Shown: positions 12,540 to 24,729, numbered from the stretch's first letter. The stretch: DNA of 64,000 nucleotides from Forficula auricularia (GCA_024734495.1 JALMQS010000070.1:13841295-13905294); one strand, 5' to 3'. Numbers and translations are program-made. The notes: generated from the sequence alone by a model not told the origin.

Positions 12540-12735
12540 TCTTAAAAAGAGAAACAAAGCTGTTGTCCTCTGCTTAATGCAAATAAACATACACACATAT
12601 ATATATATATATATCAAATATATAATATTATTTATTTGTTTGAGACTATAAGCCTCGAAGGCTTGGCCTTCATCATCAGTCTCTTTTAATTATAAAATTT
12701 TATAATTAAAAAAGACTGATGATGAAGGTATTAAT
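12540..12735. mobile_element. Partial Penelope-type foldback arm
   Basis: Contains CTCTGCTTAATGCAAATAAACATACAC-type sequence, an (AT)n run and an inverted module (12641-12683 - strand, with CTGATGATGAAGG). A short palindromic jump then returns to CTGATGATGAAGG at 12716. Same family as 55338-55814. Its GAAAC is mutated to GAGGC. Confidence 0.6.
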
Positions 12736-12822
12736 ATCAAGAAATGAATTTATTTTGTTTAAGAACGAATCTAAGATTTTAGTAGAAATATTTTTACATT
12801 GCATATCAGAGAGAGATTTATC

Positions 12823-13316
12823 TTAAGGAGGTTCTTTCACGACAATCCACACAAAAAGTTTTAGCCTCGTAACCACTCTATAAATATGAACGGTGCTAAA
12901 ATTTTAGGGTATGCTTTTTAACATGACTGTACTTTTTACGCTACTATATTCTCATTATGAATGGATCGTTTACAAGCCATTGATATTATATCCCCTCCAC
13001 TAAAAATAATCGCCCAATTAGGTTTTTTATTTTTATTTTTTATCAAAACCACGTAGTAAATAATTTCAATTTTTTTTTTAAGTTACTCCGAATATAATTC
13101 TAACAAATATTAGTTTTTCATCAAGATGGTGAAAGTCCTTCAATGAAAAAAAATAAAATAATGATCATTTTCCCACCCTTTCCCAATCTACCATTATGTA
13201 AAAAATGTCATTTTTAATTGCAATTATTTCATTTTTGATGTGGTAAATCGTCTTCAAATTTTAATAGTCTGTTTATTATGCTTTTAATGACTTATATTCC
13301 AAGTTTCGAAGATTTG
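12823..13316 (-). mobile_element. MITE A, truncated copy
   Basis: Begins TTAAGGAGGTTCTTTCACG and matches the ~510-bp MITE A (56509-57016) in inverse orientation. The far end is cut by a foldback-family arm. Confidence 0.7.
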
Positions 13317-13420
13317 TGTGTATGTTTATTTTCATCAAGCAGAGGACAACCTCTTTGTTCTCTTTATGATTCAACAACTCTGCTACTCTCAGCAAAATAA
13401 AAACTTTTCAATTATATAAG
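13316..13420. mobile_element. Foldback-family arm fragment
   Basis: GTATGTTTATTTTCATCAAGCAGAGGACAACCTC... to CAACTCTGCTACTCTCAGC, the outer arm of the 55338-55814 family, here alone. Confidence 0.65.
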
Positions 13421-13522
13421 TTAGTGTTGTTTTTTCTGGGAGCTCGAAAATTTGTTTTTCCGCCAGTGATCAGAATATATATTAATATTACAATAAAATA
13501 GATTCTTATTATAATATATATA

Positions 13523-13800
13523 CATTTAAACCTCGTTTATCCGGCCCTCATTTATCCGGACCAGATTTGTAGACATTTTTATTTTAATAAATGTTCACAT
13601 AGTAAGAAATGATGTGAAAAGTTATTTTTTTTTTAACGTATGTATTTTTTTAACAATTCTATGTAATTTTGATTTAAACTTGTTTTTTTTATCGTAATAA
13701 ATTCAAATTCGCTTTATAAGCCATATATCAAGATTATCCGGATTTTCGATTATCCGTTTGGACTTTAGCCCTATTAGTCCGGAATAACGAGGTTCTACTG
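13523..13800. mobile_element. pogo/Tigger-type MITE
   Basis: Inverted ends AACCTCGTTTATCCGG and CCGGAATAACGAGGTTCTACTG, with further ATCCGGA blocks inside. Similar ends are known from pogo-like elements. Left end slightly decayed. Confidence 0.6.
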
Positions 13801-14389
13801 AAATATAATAGTATGGATTCTGATGGATAAATTATTATTTATTAAACATCTATGCGGATTTTCAACTTCATAGGTCAAACTATTTGCTAATAAAAATTGC
13901 AAAAACACGAGAATTTGCGGAAAGCCTTTCCTTTTTCCTCCAATTTATAAATCTAATTTCAACTAAGGATAATGCATTCTCGAAAAATTATTCTTGATTT
14001 TAATTATAAAAGCAAAATAAATCTTTTATGAGATACAGAGTCAGGATATAAAATATTCGTATTCATCTTTGCTTTGGATTTAATCAACGTTAACGTTTGT
14101 TCGTTCCCTTCTTAACGACCTATTTACAATTTATTTTTATTAAAAGAATTATTAAATCTGATTAAATGAAAATAGATTTGAAGAATACTTTCAATTAAAC
14201 CTTTCCTACTTTGGAGCATAGATAAAAATGAAGACGATCTTAATTGAGTTTAATACTTTAAAAATTGGATTTAAACTTGGCCTTGTATACATAAATTATA
14301 ACTTGGTTGAAACAATCCAAATCGATAATTCCTTAGTTAAATAATATATTTATAAAGCGGGGGGGGAGGAATTTTATCCTTTCTCAAAA
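13801..14389. other. AT-rich intergenic DNA
   Basis: Nothing recognised. Confidence 0.35.
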
Positions 14390-15189
14390 AATAAGCTGAA
14401 GTGTTCTGATGTGGCCATCGTTTGTTTTTGCATTTTTAGGCTTCTGGGATCCCAGTGATTATGTTTTCAAAATTTGGTTGAGTTTGCTCAAATTGCCTAG
14501 ATTTTTATTTTAACCCCCCTTCTACCCTCCTTAATTTTGGGGTCGATATGCACCAAAATCTAATCAGCTCTTAATCTCAATGGACCAAAACTACGTGTGG
14601 AATTTGGTTTCGATATTCACACTAGTTTTTGAGCTAGCTCGTCCAAAAAATTTGGTAACCCACAGACTAACAACCTAACAGACTAACAGACATTTTGACA
14701 AAACAATTATTATCTCGAAAAATTAATTTTTTCGATGTTCACCCTTTTTGTAGACCGAAATGCTCAATTTTTTAATCAAAATACTTTCAGCCGTTTTTTA
14801 GATATTTCGAAAAAAAAATGGAAAAAAACACTTTTTTCATGCACAATTACAATACTTGACCACTTAATTTAATAAATTGAAGAAAAAGTGAAAACTTTTA
14901 CAAAGATACACTGACTGCAAATTTTCAGGATTTAGCAAATTTTTTTTGTCACCGAGAGGTTTGAGCTAGAAAGTTGAAATTTTATTGGAAGTCTAGTTTA
15001 TTAATGATTCGAAAAATGGATGTCAATATTTAGGTAATTGTTTACAGCTGTTTGATAGCTTCCCATCTAAGTTATTTTTTTTTTTGGCTTTTCGGCCTTT
15101 CTAGCCATAAGCCAATTTACGATACTACTTATTATTTTTCTTAAAATTTGTCTCTACCCCGGGGTCAGATTTTAGCCGGATGCATCCTA
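14390..15189 (+). repeat. R repeat, + copy
   Basis: Noncoding block (about 14430-14830) shared with 36170-36545 and, inverted, with 9950-10250. Key strings are GGTCGATATGCACCAAAATC, ACTAACAGACATTTTGACAA and TATCTCGAAAAATT. Probably the inside of a nonautonomous element. Confidence 0.6.
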
Positions 15190-15830
15190 GTTAGTTATTT
15201 AGTTTGAAATATAAATAAACTGCAACGATCTTTGCTAAACTTTATCCAAAGTCATTTGAAATATTATATGTTTATTCTTTTATTATTAATCAGATATCAC
15301 TGGATATTTTCACTTAAATTCAAAAATAGTCATCGATTTTCATCTAATACCTACTCTAGGTATAACCATTCTACATTGGATTTTAAACGTTTCGGGTATT
15401 ATTGGTAACCATTGCTAAAGACATGGAGGAATAGACTTAAAATCAAAAATAGCGATTGATTCTCATCTATTACTTGAGGAATAACAATTCTACATTGGCT
15501 TGAGTTGTTTACCATAAAAGAATTTAGTCCTTTTGATTTTAAGTCGATTCTTCCACGATTTCAATAAAGGTTACCATTAATAGTCAAAACATCAAAAATG
15601 TAACCCAATAAGGTTACTCCTCTAGTATTAGATAAGAATCGATTGTTATTTTTGATTTTAAGCCGATTCCTCCATGTCTTCAGCAATGGTTACCAATAAT
15701 AACTGAAACGTCAAAAATCCAATGTTGAATGGTTATTCCTCAAGTACTAAATGAGAATCAATCGCTATTTTTGATTTTAAGTCGATCCCTCCATGTCTTC
15801 AGCAAAGGTAACGGATAAGAAAACAACGCA
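15190..15830. repeat. Helitron-related block with inverted minisatellite
   Basis: Starts with AACTGCAACGATCTTTGC as in the 10279 Helitron. Then a ~125-bp unit (AATAGCGATTGATTCTCATC ... GGTAACCATTGC ... GACATGGAGGAAT) occurs about twice forward (15320-15530) and about 2.5 times inverted (15530-15810). A related unit is at 11050-11170. Confidence 0.6.
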
Positions 15831-16309
15831 GTTGCTATGGTTAGTTATTAAATGTCCTCCCAAATTTTTAGCATTACACAGAGAGAAGCCTATCTATTCT
15901 TTCTTAAGCAAGGTTAATTAAATGACCCATAATAAGCCGATCAAATGAATAAATTTTAATGAATTTAAAATAATCGTATAATAATTCGAATGAACTTAAT
16001 ACTTTGGCCCGCCCCGTGCCTAGGGAGTATTATTTCATGACACTTGTTTATATTAAAAGTGGTGATGAAATAGAGCAAATTTTATTATAAATATATCGTT
16101 TTTATTTTTGAGTGATAAAAAAATGCAGAGTAATACATTAGGTCTTACTCTGCATCCTAGTAAAGAGAGGGTGAAGGAACGTAAAAAGGAATATTCAAGG
16201 TTTCGAATCTGGGAAAGGTATTAATTATGTAACCGCGGATTCGGAAGAATTGAAGGTCGGGAGATTTGGGGGAAGTGATACTAAGAAGGAAATTCCAGTC
16301 TCTGCAACA
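15831..16309. other. Intergenic DNA
   Basis: No gene. A GC-rich GCCCGCCCCGTGCCTAG at about 16009-16024 could be a Helitron 3' end. CATTAGGTCTTACTCTGCAT lies at 16137. Confidence 0.3.
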
Positions 16310-16671
16310 GTCATAAGTAGAGACCGGATTTTTATGAACCAAAAATTGTAAAAATATGCAGTTAAAAACGCTGAAATATGCAAGTAATATGCAGTATACG
16401 TTGAAATATGCAAAAATATGCAGTTAAAGATAGCCAAATAAATTTTTTTATGCAATAAAAAATTAAAATTGAAGACAAAAATACTATAAATTTGAAGGAA
16501 CGAAAAAATACGCAAGTGGGGGGGTTTATTTAACAGAAAGCGATTGTATTGCTTTTATTTTTTTATATTAACCATCTCTTCCTATTGACGTACAAATAAT
16601 AAACTAATAAAGAAATAATGCAAAATTTGACCGGCTATAATCTGATCCCTTCACTAATTTACACACACATA

Positions 16672-17577
16672 ACAGGTCATTCAATAAGTACGTAGGATAA
16701 GTAAGAAAAAAACAAAATTTTGACAAAACTCGATTTTATTATTCAACATAGTTGCCTTCTACAACGAGTATAGCGATTGTTGCCTTCTACAACGAGTATA
16801 GCGATTTTCCAACTTTTTGATACCACTTTTATAGTACGATTTCTCTTTCTCGTCAAAATAGGCCTCAATTTCAGCGATTACTTCATCATTGGACTTCTTT
16901 TGGATTCTGGTGTGTAATAGTGAAGCCATATCTCATCCATTGTCACATATCGACGATAGAATTCCATTTTATTGCGGTTTAACAGCGCCAAACACTCCTC
17001 TGAAGCATCGATTCGTTGTTGTTTTTGGTCGACTGTGAGCTCACGCGGCACCCACTTTGCACAGAGATTTCGCATACTCAAATGTTCGTGTAAAATGGTA
17101 AAAACACTACCATCTGATATCTTTACAATGTCAGCTAGCTCGTGCACCTTCAATTTGCAATCGTTCATAACCAATTTGTGGATTTTTTTTATGTTTTCTG
17201 GAATAACAGCCTCTTTTAGGCGTTCACTGCGCCCTGCATCATTTGTGCTGGTACGACCACTTTTAAATTCAGCAATACACTTCTTTACCATTTGGAGCAG
17301 AGTTCGGATAATGTTTATCAAGCCATTGTTTGGTTTCCACTGTATTTTTTTTCATCAAAAAGCAATGCTTTATTAAAAATCGAAATTCACTTTTTTCCAT
17401 TTTTTTTTTCAATAACAAAAGTTGCTTCACACAAAATGCTATAACTCACGAATCAATAGTCAGATTGCTGTCAAATTTATACATGTATCGTTTGAAGGTT
17501 AGTAGTAAATAAAAATCATATGGAAAAATTCTAGTAACGCCAACTATGTGTCATCCTACGGACTTATTGAATGACCT
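16672..17577 (-). mobile_element. Mariner deletion derivative nested in the hAT element
   Basis: Inverted ends AGGTCATTCAATAAGTACGT and its complement flanked by TA. A 25-bp block is duplicated at 16752-16801 (TTGCCTTCTACAACGAG). Shortened by loss of the transposase middle. Confidence 0.8.
16763..17400 (-). pseudogene. Mariner transposase, internally deleted
   Basis: ATG at 17400 (MEKSEFRFLIKHCFL). A frameshift falls near 17300 after the QWLDKHYP block. Then an open stretch contains GRTSTNDAGRSERLKEAV, the second HTH (KVHELADIVKISDGSV), WVPRELT and the first catalytic D in VTMDEIWLHYYTPESK. The second and third aspartates are deleted; the normal tail (EVIAEIEAYFDEKEKSYY) follows in another frame. 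Inactive. Confidence 0.85.
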
Positions 17578-18504
17578 AATACACACACATGAACACTCTA
17601 TGGCCAAAATTGGCTATAGTTCCAGGATGCCATTAAAAAAAGAAATAATTAACAAAGGATCTCAAAAATAATTAAAATTTGAATGTGAATAAATTATGTT
17701 TACAAGTATTTGTCTAAATTATGTATCTTCAGGTTATTATGTCTACGGTCACTTAAAATTGATTTATACGATGAAAAGGAGTGGTCCACATCCACAGACG
17801 TAATGGGGGTGAATTTCAAGAAACTTAAATCCCCACTTTTATTTTGAAAGAAAAAGATTGCAAACTTTTCGACATTTTCAAGTAGAGTAAGAAAAATAAG
17901 TGGATTGTTGTTTTTTAGCTATGTTTACATCCTTTGTAATCCGTCCAACACTACACTCTTGTCATTGAAGACTATTTTTGTTTTCTTCAAATTTAAATTA
18001 TTGTCTCCGTTTTATTTCATCTTTATTTTCATTCTTTCTCCAAAAAGTTACTTTTAAAACATCTGTATTGGCCCGAAATATGCAATTTTTTGCAATATCA
18101 CTTCAAATATGCAATTTTATGCAACATCCTTCAAATATGCAATTTTATGCAATATTACTCAAATATGCAAAAATATGCAGTATAAAATTTAACCAACAGT
18201 ATCCTAGATACATGATTCGGATAGATAATTGATCCCCTGAGTCGTATGTGGCGGCAAACAAAATATGCAATTGCATAGGAATCTGGTCTCTAGTCATAAG
18301 GATAAACGATTTATTTTATTCAATTCGTCTCTAATCGGACTATGTATGAAGAGGTGTTAAATCTAGTCAAGTAGTTTATTTAAGTTTGAGAGATTTTGTA
18401 ATTGATTTAATTGTAGAGATAGAAAACATTAGCTACTCATGAACATAGGGTAACCAGTCTTAAGAAAGACATCTTAACTGGAATATGTCGACTCTATAAG
18501 TTAA

Positions 18505-19080
18505 CTTGGTGTTATTGTTGATGATAGGTTGAATTTTAAAATGCATTTTAATGAACTAATTAGAAGTTTAAATGGAAAAGTTAATTATTTTCATAGAATC
18601 AGCAATAAATTAAATTTGAATAATAGAATTGCAGTTTATAAGAGCATAATTAATCCCAATTTTTACTATTGTCCTACAATCTTATACTTTGGTTTAAAAA
18701 ATAATATAAATGAGCTACAGTTACTACAAAATGAGTGTATGAGAACTATTTTGAAATGTGATAGATATACGCCAATTAGAAACATGCTGGAATGCCTAGG
18801 TTTTTTGAATGTAAGTATTTTTCTGTACTTACAAACAATGAGCTTTGCCTACAAATTGTATCACAGGGATTCACCACAGTATTTAGAATTCACAATAGTA
18901 AATGAAATGAATGAACATTATACAAGTTATAATGATAGGATATATGTAAATGAAGAATTGACGAAAAACTCACTGTATTTTAAGGGGCTTGAAAAATTCA
19001 ATTCTCTGCCCTCTGATGTAAAAAATTCAACAAGTTTAACAATATTTAAAATAAAACTAAGGAAACATATGTCAAACTAA
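18505..19080 (+). pseudogene. LINE reverse transcriptase C-terminal end (Jockey/CR1-like)
   Basis: Open from LGVIVDDRLNFK to a TAA at 19080. Contains the thumb-type region with IAVYKSIINPNFYYCPTILYFG and the tail motif LEKFNSLPSDVKNS, usual near the end of ORF2 in Jockey/CR1-like LINEs. No catalytic FADD box; 5'-truncated. AT-rich codon use matches its surroundings. Confidence 0.75.
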
Positions 19081-19149
19081 CCGTAATTAAATATATTTCA
19101 TATGTTTAATCAAAAAGTATGTTCTTTTTTAATTTCTTGAAGTACATTT

Positions 19150-20325
19150 TTAGTCCAGTTAAATTGTTCTCTAAAGAGCCCCACGCGGGAAAGTTTTAGG
19201 GTAGTTTTGATTTCTTGAACCTATTATATTTGTTTTTTGGTGTGCTGAATCCGAATCTGAGATTTGATAAGAAAATTTTGTGACGTAACATTGTCAAAAA
19301 TGCAAATTTTTTGGCGATTTTTTGCTTATAACTCGAAAACTATCAACTTTTCGTAAATAACACAGTTTTTCCTTCATAAAATGAAAACCACTCATCTTAG
19401 AAACTTGATTACTATCTCATTCTCTAGGAAATTTTGTTGACTTGAACGTTTACTCGGACTACTTTTTTGATAAGGTCTTAGATTTATAGATATCCAGCAT
19501 TTTCTGGAGAGGATATGATCCGAATCCTCAAAAGTGTCATGGAAAATGCTGGATATCGATAAATCTAAGAATTTTAACAAAAAAGTGGTTTAAGTAAACG
19601 TTCAATTCAATAAAATTTTCTAGAGAATGAGATAGAAATTAAGTTTATATGATGAGTGGTCTTCATTTTATGAAGGGAAAAACTGCAATTTTTTGCAAAA
19701 AATTGCAGTTTTTCAAAATTTCATCCTCATTTCGGCATGGGTTACCATTATCCAATTAAAATGAAACTTTGTTTGAATTGTAGCAAATTTAATCTAGTTT
19801 AAAAATTTATGGAGTGGTCATTGTCGAAAAGGTGCTCTTTCATGGCCAAAATGGGAAAAAATCGAAAAAAGTGCGAGTTTTTGGGATTTGAGGAAACAGA
19901 AAAAATACGCCAATTTTCAACTATCGCTTGAGCTAGAACAGTTGGTCGGAAAAAAACCTAAATGATGAAATTTGTAGCAAATTTTATGACCTTTCATTTT
20001 GATTAGGAAGATTATTTACGAAAAGCTGATAGTTTTCGAGTTAAAAGCAAAAAACCGCTAAAAATGAGATTTTTTAACCTTTTGTGACATTTTTGACAAT
20101 GTTCCGTCATTAAATTTTGTTATGAAACCTCAGATTCGGATTCAGCATACCCAAAAACATAAAAGGTCGAAGAAATTACAACTACCCTAAAACCTTCCGG
20201 GTAAAAACACAATTTAACTGGACTATTTGTTTTAATAAAAAAAAATCCCACTAAATATTTTGCTTTATGGATTGACCCCCCCCCCCCCCCATGAAAATTT
20301 TCTGGCTATGCCACTGACAACGATA
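19150..20325. repeat. F foldback repeat, fullest copy
   Basis: About 1.18 kb. Outer arms AGTCCAGTTAAATTG and CAATTTAACTGGACT. The centre is near 19525 at GGATATGATCCGAATCCTC, flanked by inverted TAGATTTATAGATATCCAGC blocks. The right arm is longer and ends in AAATATTTTGCTTTATGG, C14, and TGGCTATGCCACTGA. No coding potential. Terminal poly-C/poly-G tracts are present in the copies that retain this end. Confidence 0.75.
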
Positions 20326-20599
20326 GCTACCATATGTCTATTTGATGTTTTTCTAATTTACCGAATTTCCGAACTGGAAGTTATAAAGCTAGAAAACTCA
20401 AAATCTAAATAAATTTCTATTTTAGAAATATCTACAAATATTTTAGCATCAGAACGAACTTTCTACGACTTTCTATTCTTGGGTTATTGTGGATATCAGA
20501 ATCCAGCCAAACAGTCACACATATAGAGCTTATTGAATATTTTCACACTAAATGATAATGATTATTGTCCAGCATTTATGTATAGGTCTATATAGTTTC

Positions 20600-21390
20600 A
20601 CTTTTTTAATTAAATATAATTTAGGAAGCAATTTAGGAAGCAATAAAAAAGAATTAGAGGACGCCCTGAATGGAATTAACCAAATCCTAATAGAAGAAAT
20701 CAAAATGAAAATAAACAAGAATAAAACCAACGTCCTAGTATGTACAAAAAAAGAACAAACGAGACAGGAATGCATCAAAATTAACCAAGAAAACCTAGAA
20801 GGAGTTAAGGAATTCCGCTACCTAGGAAGTAAAATAACATGGGATGGGAGGATCGAAAACGAAATTAAATCAAGAATTGCCTAAGCAAAAATGGGGTTTA
20901 ATTCAAAACAAAAACTACTATGCTCCTCCTCAATCAGCTTAGAAAACAGGAAGTTGCTATTGAAGACATATGTATGGAGCATAGCCATGTACAGGTGTGA
21001 AACCTGGACAATTAGAAAAGCGGAGAGAAAGAGATTAGAGGCTTTCGAAATGTGGTGCTACAGAAGAATGATGAATATCAAATGGATGGATAAAATTACA
21101 AATGAAGAAGTTCTTGGAAGAATCGGAGAAAGAAGAACCTTGTGGAAGAGTCTGAAGAAGAGAAGAGGTCAGATGATGGGGCACACACTGAGACATGGGG
21201 GACTGCTTAGGGATATCTTGGAGGGGGAGGTGGGAAAGAAAAGGGGAAGGGGAAGACCCAGATTAGAATATTGCAACCAAATAATTGGGGATATGGGATG
21301 CCAGACATTTAGAGAGGTCAAACAGCTGGCGGGGGACAGAGTCGAGTGGAGACGGATTGTTGCATCAAACCAGTCTTAGGACTGTATACT
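20600..21390 (+). pseudogene. LINE endonuclease-RT C-terminal part, one in-frame stop
   Basis: Reads KKELEDALNGINQILIE, then KINKNKTNVLVCTKK and EFRYLGSKITWDGR, a stop at 20882-20884, then YVWSIAMYRCETWTIRKAE, RRMMNIKWMDKITNEEVL, HTLRHGGLLRDILEG and GRGRPRLEY. This is the thumb/C-terminal region of an insect endonuclease-RT LINE. Relatively GC-rich and little decayed, so recently active. A 15-base direct duplication sits at 20622-20643. Confidence 0.8.
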
Positions 21391-21869
21391 CAATGATGAT
21401 GAATTTAATAAAAATGAAGATACTATAAGTTTTTAGTCTGAATTTTTAAATCGGCATTTGTTAAAATAAATTCCTAAAAAGAGATTGTCTTTTACGGATG
21501 AATTAAGAATGATGAAAGAGCACGTGGTTAGTTAAAATGGTAAATAATCAATTCTCATGTTAGGAGTCGAAAACGTGTTTTTGCTATAATGTTAGTAAAG
21601 CTCGGTCGACATCGACCGATAAGACCCCTCTCTGTCGAAATTGATGACAAATATGAAAACAATCAATATTTACGCATAATAAAATACATTTATATATTTA
21701 TAAAAATTGATTTTTAAAAACAAGGAAACACTAAAGAAAAATAAATTATTATTGTTTTGCTAATTGTATTCAAGAAAGTGATGAGAGATATTTTTAAAAT
21801 TGTTTTTAAGTAGGTGATATATTCATGTACCTTTTTAGTTTTTTTTAATTTAATTTAAAAGTTTTTATT
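21391..21869. other. AT-rich intergenic DNA
   Basis: Nothing recognised. Confidence 0.3.
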
Positions 21870-22720
21870 TTGCGGAGAGTAGCAGAGCTGTTGAATCATA
21901 TAGAGAAACAAAGAGGTTTTCCTCTGCTTGATGCAAATAAACATACACACATATATATCAAATAAACGAGTATATGGTATATATGTATATAGTCCTTGGA
22001 GCACCGAGCGATGCTCGGTAACTTTTTGCTTCAGTTAAAAGTATATATTAATATTATTTTTTATTTAAAATTCTGATAAAAACGTCGATTTTTATTTGAA
22101 TTCAGAATTAAATAAAAAAAAATGTATGCATGGAATCAATGCCCGACAAAAGTGAAACTTTTTTCTATTGATATATGTACATTCTAATGGGTGGAGATCT
22201 ACAAATTATATCGAATTTCGTATAACTCTGAGATTTATGGTTGAAAAACGCAGGGGGTACATTCTTACCTAGATAAACATCAACTTCCGGTATTTCTATT
22301 TAGCCAAAATCTTGTGGTACTTCTCGTAGCTTCTAGATAGCTTAAGTATCAAATTTCAAGACTCTGCGGCTTACCGAAGACCAGATATGAACGATTAAAA
22401 TATTTATTTTACGACATGACTAATTTACACCCCCTTCCTTTATTTCAATCGGATTAAAATTTATACACGACTAATAACTCATGAGACCTTATAAGTACAC
22501 CAATTTTTAGAGAAATCGTTAGAACCGTTTTCGAGAAACATAGATACATATATACAATAATTGCTCATTTAATAATATAAGATACGATAAGATATTATTT
22601 ATTTGTTTGAAACTTTAGTTTCGAAGGCTTGACCCTCATCATCAGTCTTTTTAAAATTATAAATATTATTTTTCATGGGGTCAGTATCGCGTGGATATTG
22701 AAATTTGTTGTTCTTGCTTG
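21870..22720. mobile_element. Foldback-family arm split by a hairpin-ended repeat
   Basis: Arm of the 55338 family (TAGCAGAGCTGTTGAATC through ACACATATATATC) at 21880-21965 and its continuation with a - strand module (TTTCGAAGGCTTGACCCTCATCATCAGTC, 22608-22650). Between them is a unit starting ACCGAGCGATGCTCGGT (22002) and ending TGCTCATTTAATAATATAAG (22584). The latter unit looks inserted in the former. Confidence 0.5.
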
Positions 22721-23579
22721 GCCAACAAGCCAGTTAAACATTGAACAATTTTTAAATAAATTTTAAATTTCCCCAAAACAACTTAAATAATTTTAATAAA
22801 AAACATATGAAAAAAATATGTAATATAAATTTATCCATTGTTGGGTGCTACCATTTTTTAAAATATTTTATATTAGACTAATTTATTTTTTTCAAAATTT
22901 CGCTAATAAGCCTTTAATTATTTTAATAAGCAAATTTGAGAAGATATAGAAAGAAATACAAGCTCCAGAAAAAAGTTAATCATTAAAAAAAGTAAAATAT
23001 TTTTTCCATGGATTTAATCATTAAGCTAATAATATATATGTAATTATTATCTCGGAAAAAATCATTTTCCTATTGTTTATCACAAGAAAGTATTTGGAGG
23101 GATCTTGTAGCCTTGTAAATCAAATCGTTTTATCAAAACCGTTTCAGTCGTTTTTGATAAAATCTAAAAAAATCTAAATTATGAAATAAAGACTAAAAAC
23201 TAAAAAGAAAAATCGCTTTAAGCACTTTTCGTGCATGAATAAAACTAGCAGATTTGTTGAAAAATTAAAAAAGTATAAATAAAGTACATATTTAAAAAAA
23301 ACGTGTTGCCCAACAAGTGAAGAATTACTACTATTTAATGTTTTCTTATCAAAAATTCGTTTATAGTAAAAAAAACCACCATTATTTAATGTATAAATTT
23401 TTATCAAAAGAATCTTTGTAGGTTAGATCCATAATCAGTCACATTGTTTTATCAAAACCCTTCCAGTCGGCTTTAAGAAATTTTGAAAAATCTAAAAAGT
23501 ATATAATTAAGTACTCACGCTAAAAAATGATTTTTAAAATCAATTATGGTATTTTCTTTCTTGAAAAAATAGCAGGTTT
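22721..23579. repeat. AT-rich intron/intergenic DNA with diverged repeat units
   Basis: Loose copies of the downstream array unit (TGTTGCCCAACAAGTGAAG near 23305) precede the regular array. No exon seen on either strand. Confidence 0.35.
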
Positions 23580-24420
23580 TGTTAAATATTCAAAAAACAA
23601 AACACGTATGGGATAGAATATTGTTGAAAAAAATGTTCCTCAACAATCGACGAATTTCTTTTAAATATTTGAATTATATAAAAATTTAAAAAATTTCTTA
23701 AAATTAAATAATAATAAACCGGTAAATTGACGGGATTTCTGTAATAGAAATTCGTTAATAATTATTTATGGGATCATATTAAATAGCAGGTTTTAATAAA
23801 TTTTGAAAAAAATAAAAATGTATTGGATAAAATATTGTTGAAACAAAAATGTTGCCCAACAATCGAAGACTTTCTTTTAAATATTTGAATTATATAAAAA
23901 TTTAAAAAAATTTCTTAAAATTAAATAATAATAAACCGGTAAATTGACGGGATTTCTGTAATAGAAATTCGTTAATAATTATTTATGGGATCATATTAAA
24001 TAGCAGGTTTTAATAAATTTTGAAAAAAATAAAAATGTATTGGATAAAATATTGTTGAAAAAAAATGTTCCTCAACAAACGACGAATTTCTTTTAAATAT
24101 TTGAATTATATAAAAATTTCTTAAAATTTCTTAAAATTAAATAATAATAAACCGGTAAATTGACGGGATTTCTGTAATAGAAATTCGTTAATAATTATTT
24201 ATGGGATCATATTAAATAGCAGGTTTTAATAAATTTTGAAAAAAAATAAAAATGTATTGGATAAAATATTGTTGAAACAAAAATGTTCCCCAACAATCGA
24301 CGAATTTATGTTATTTGAATTATATAAAATTAAAAAAAAAAAATCTTAAAATTAAATAATAATAAACCGGTAAATTGACGCGATTTCTGTAATAGAAATT
24401 CGTTAATATTTATGGGATCA
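23580..24420. repeat. ~216-bp tandem array next to the transporter exon
   Basis: AATAAACCGGTAAATTGACG recurs at about 23713, 23930, 24146 and 24361 (spacing 217, 216, 215). Units also share ATAGAAATTCGTTAATAATT and AATAGCAGGTTTTAATAAAT, and differ by small indels. The array stops about 45 bp from the splice donor at 24465. Confidence 0.85.
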
Positions 24421-24465
24421 CTTTTATTTAATGTAAAATTTGTAAATTAAACAAAAATTACTTAC

Positions 24466-24729
24466 CATAGAAAAAACTCCCGAGACAGTCCATACGACCA
24501 AGGAGAGATTGACAGATCCAGTATGTTTTAATACGCCGGTGGGTGAAACGAAAATCCCGGAGCCGATAATACTCCCGACGATGACAGTAATGCCATTTAG
24601 TAGAGACATTTTGGCTTTGAGGCGGATTTCACCCCCGTCGTCGTCCTCCCCCGGCGGGTCGCCATCTGTCTTTTTCAAGTCGTTCATCAGTGTGTTTTCT
24701 TCGGCATTTTTCTGTCTTGTTTCGCTCAT
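24466..24729 (-). CDS. SLC7/LAT-type amino-acid transporter, first coding exon only
   Basis: SLC7 light chains pair with a 4F2hc-type heavy chain and exchange amino acids across the plasma membrane. The first ATG is at 24729 in a CAAAACCATG context; the frame upstream is open but has no ATG. The 88 codons give a hydrophilic cytosolic N-terminus (residues 1-40, acidic GEDDDGGE), then MSLLNGITVIVGSIIGSGIF, whose GSGIF is the TM1 substrate-binding motif, then VSPTGVL-HTGSVNLSLVVW into TM2. The exon ends VSGVFSM at ATG|GTAAG (24465). In the family the next exon normally begins IGALCYAELG. I could not find it in the next 24 kb, so the intron is long or the gene leaves the window. More GC-rich than its surroundings, as expected of a conserved exon. 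Confidence 0.85.

Larger units (their letters stand above)
16310..18300. mobile_element. hAT-type element with 8-bp target duplication, mariner nested inside
   Basis: GTCATAAG occurs at 16310-16317 and 18293-18300. Ends TAGAGACCGGATT and AATCTGGTCTCTA are inverted. Subterminal ATATGCA motifs cluster at both ends (16350-16440, 18078-18180). Eight-base duplications are the hAT hallmark. No intact transposase. Length without the mariner is about 1.07 kb. Confidence 0.75.

Noticed and set aside
18529..21379. Active LINE
   Set aside because: Only C-terminal ends are present, with no RT catalytic box or endonuclease, and the second copy has an in-frame stop.
23580..24420. CRISPR-like array
   Set aside because: Units are about 216 bp, contiguous and diverged, in a eukaryotic intron; no short repeat with unique spacers.
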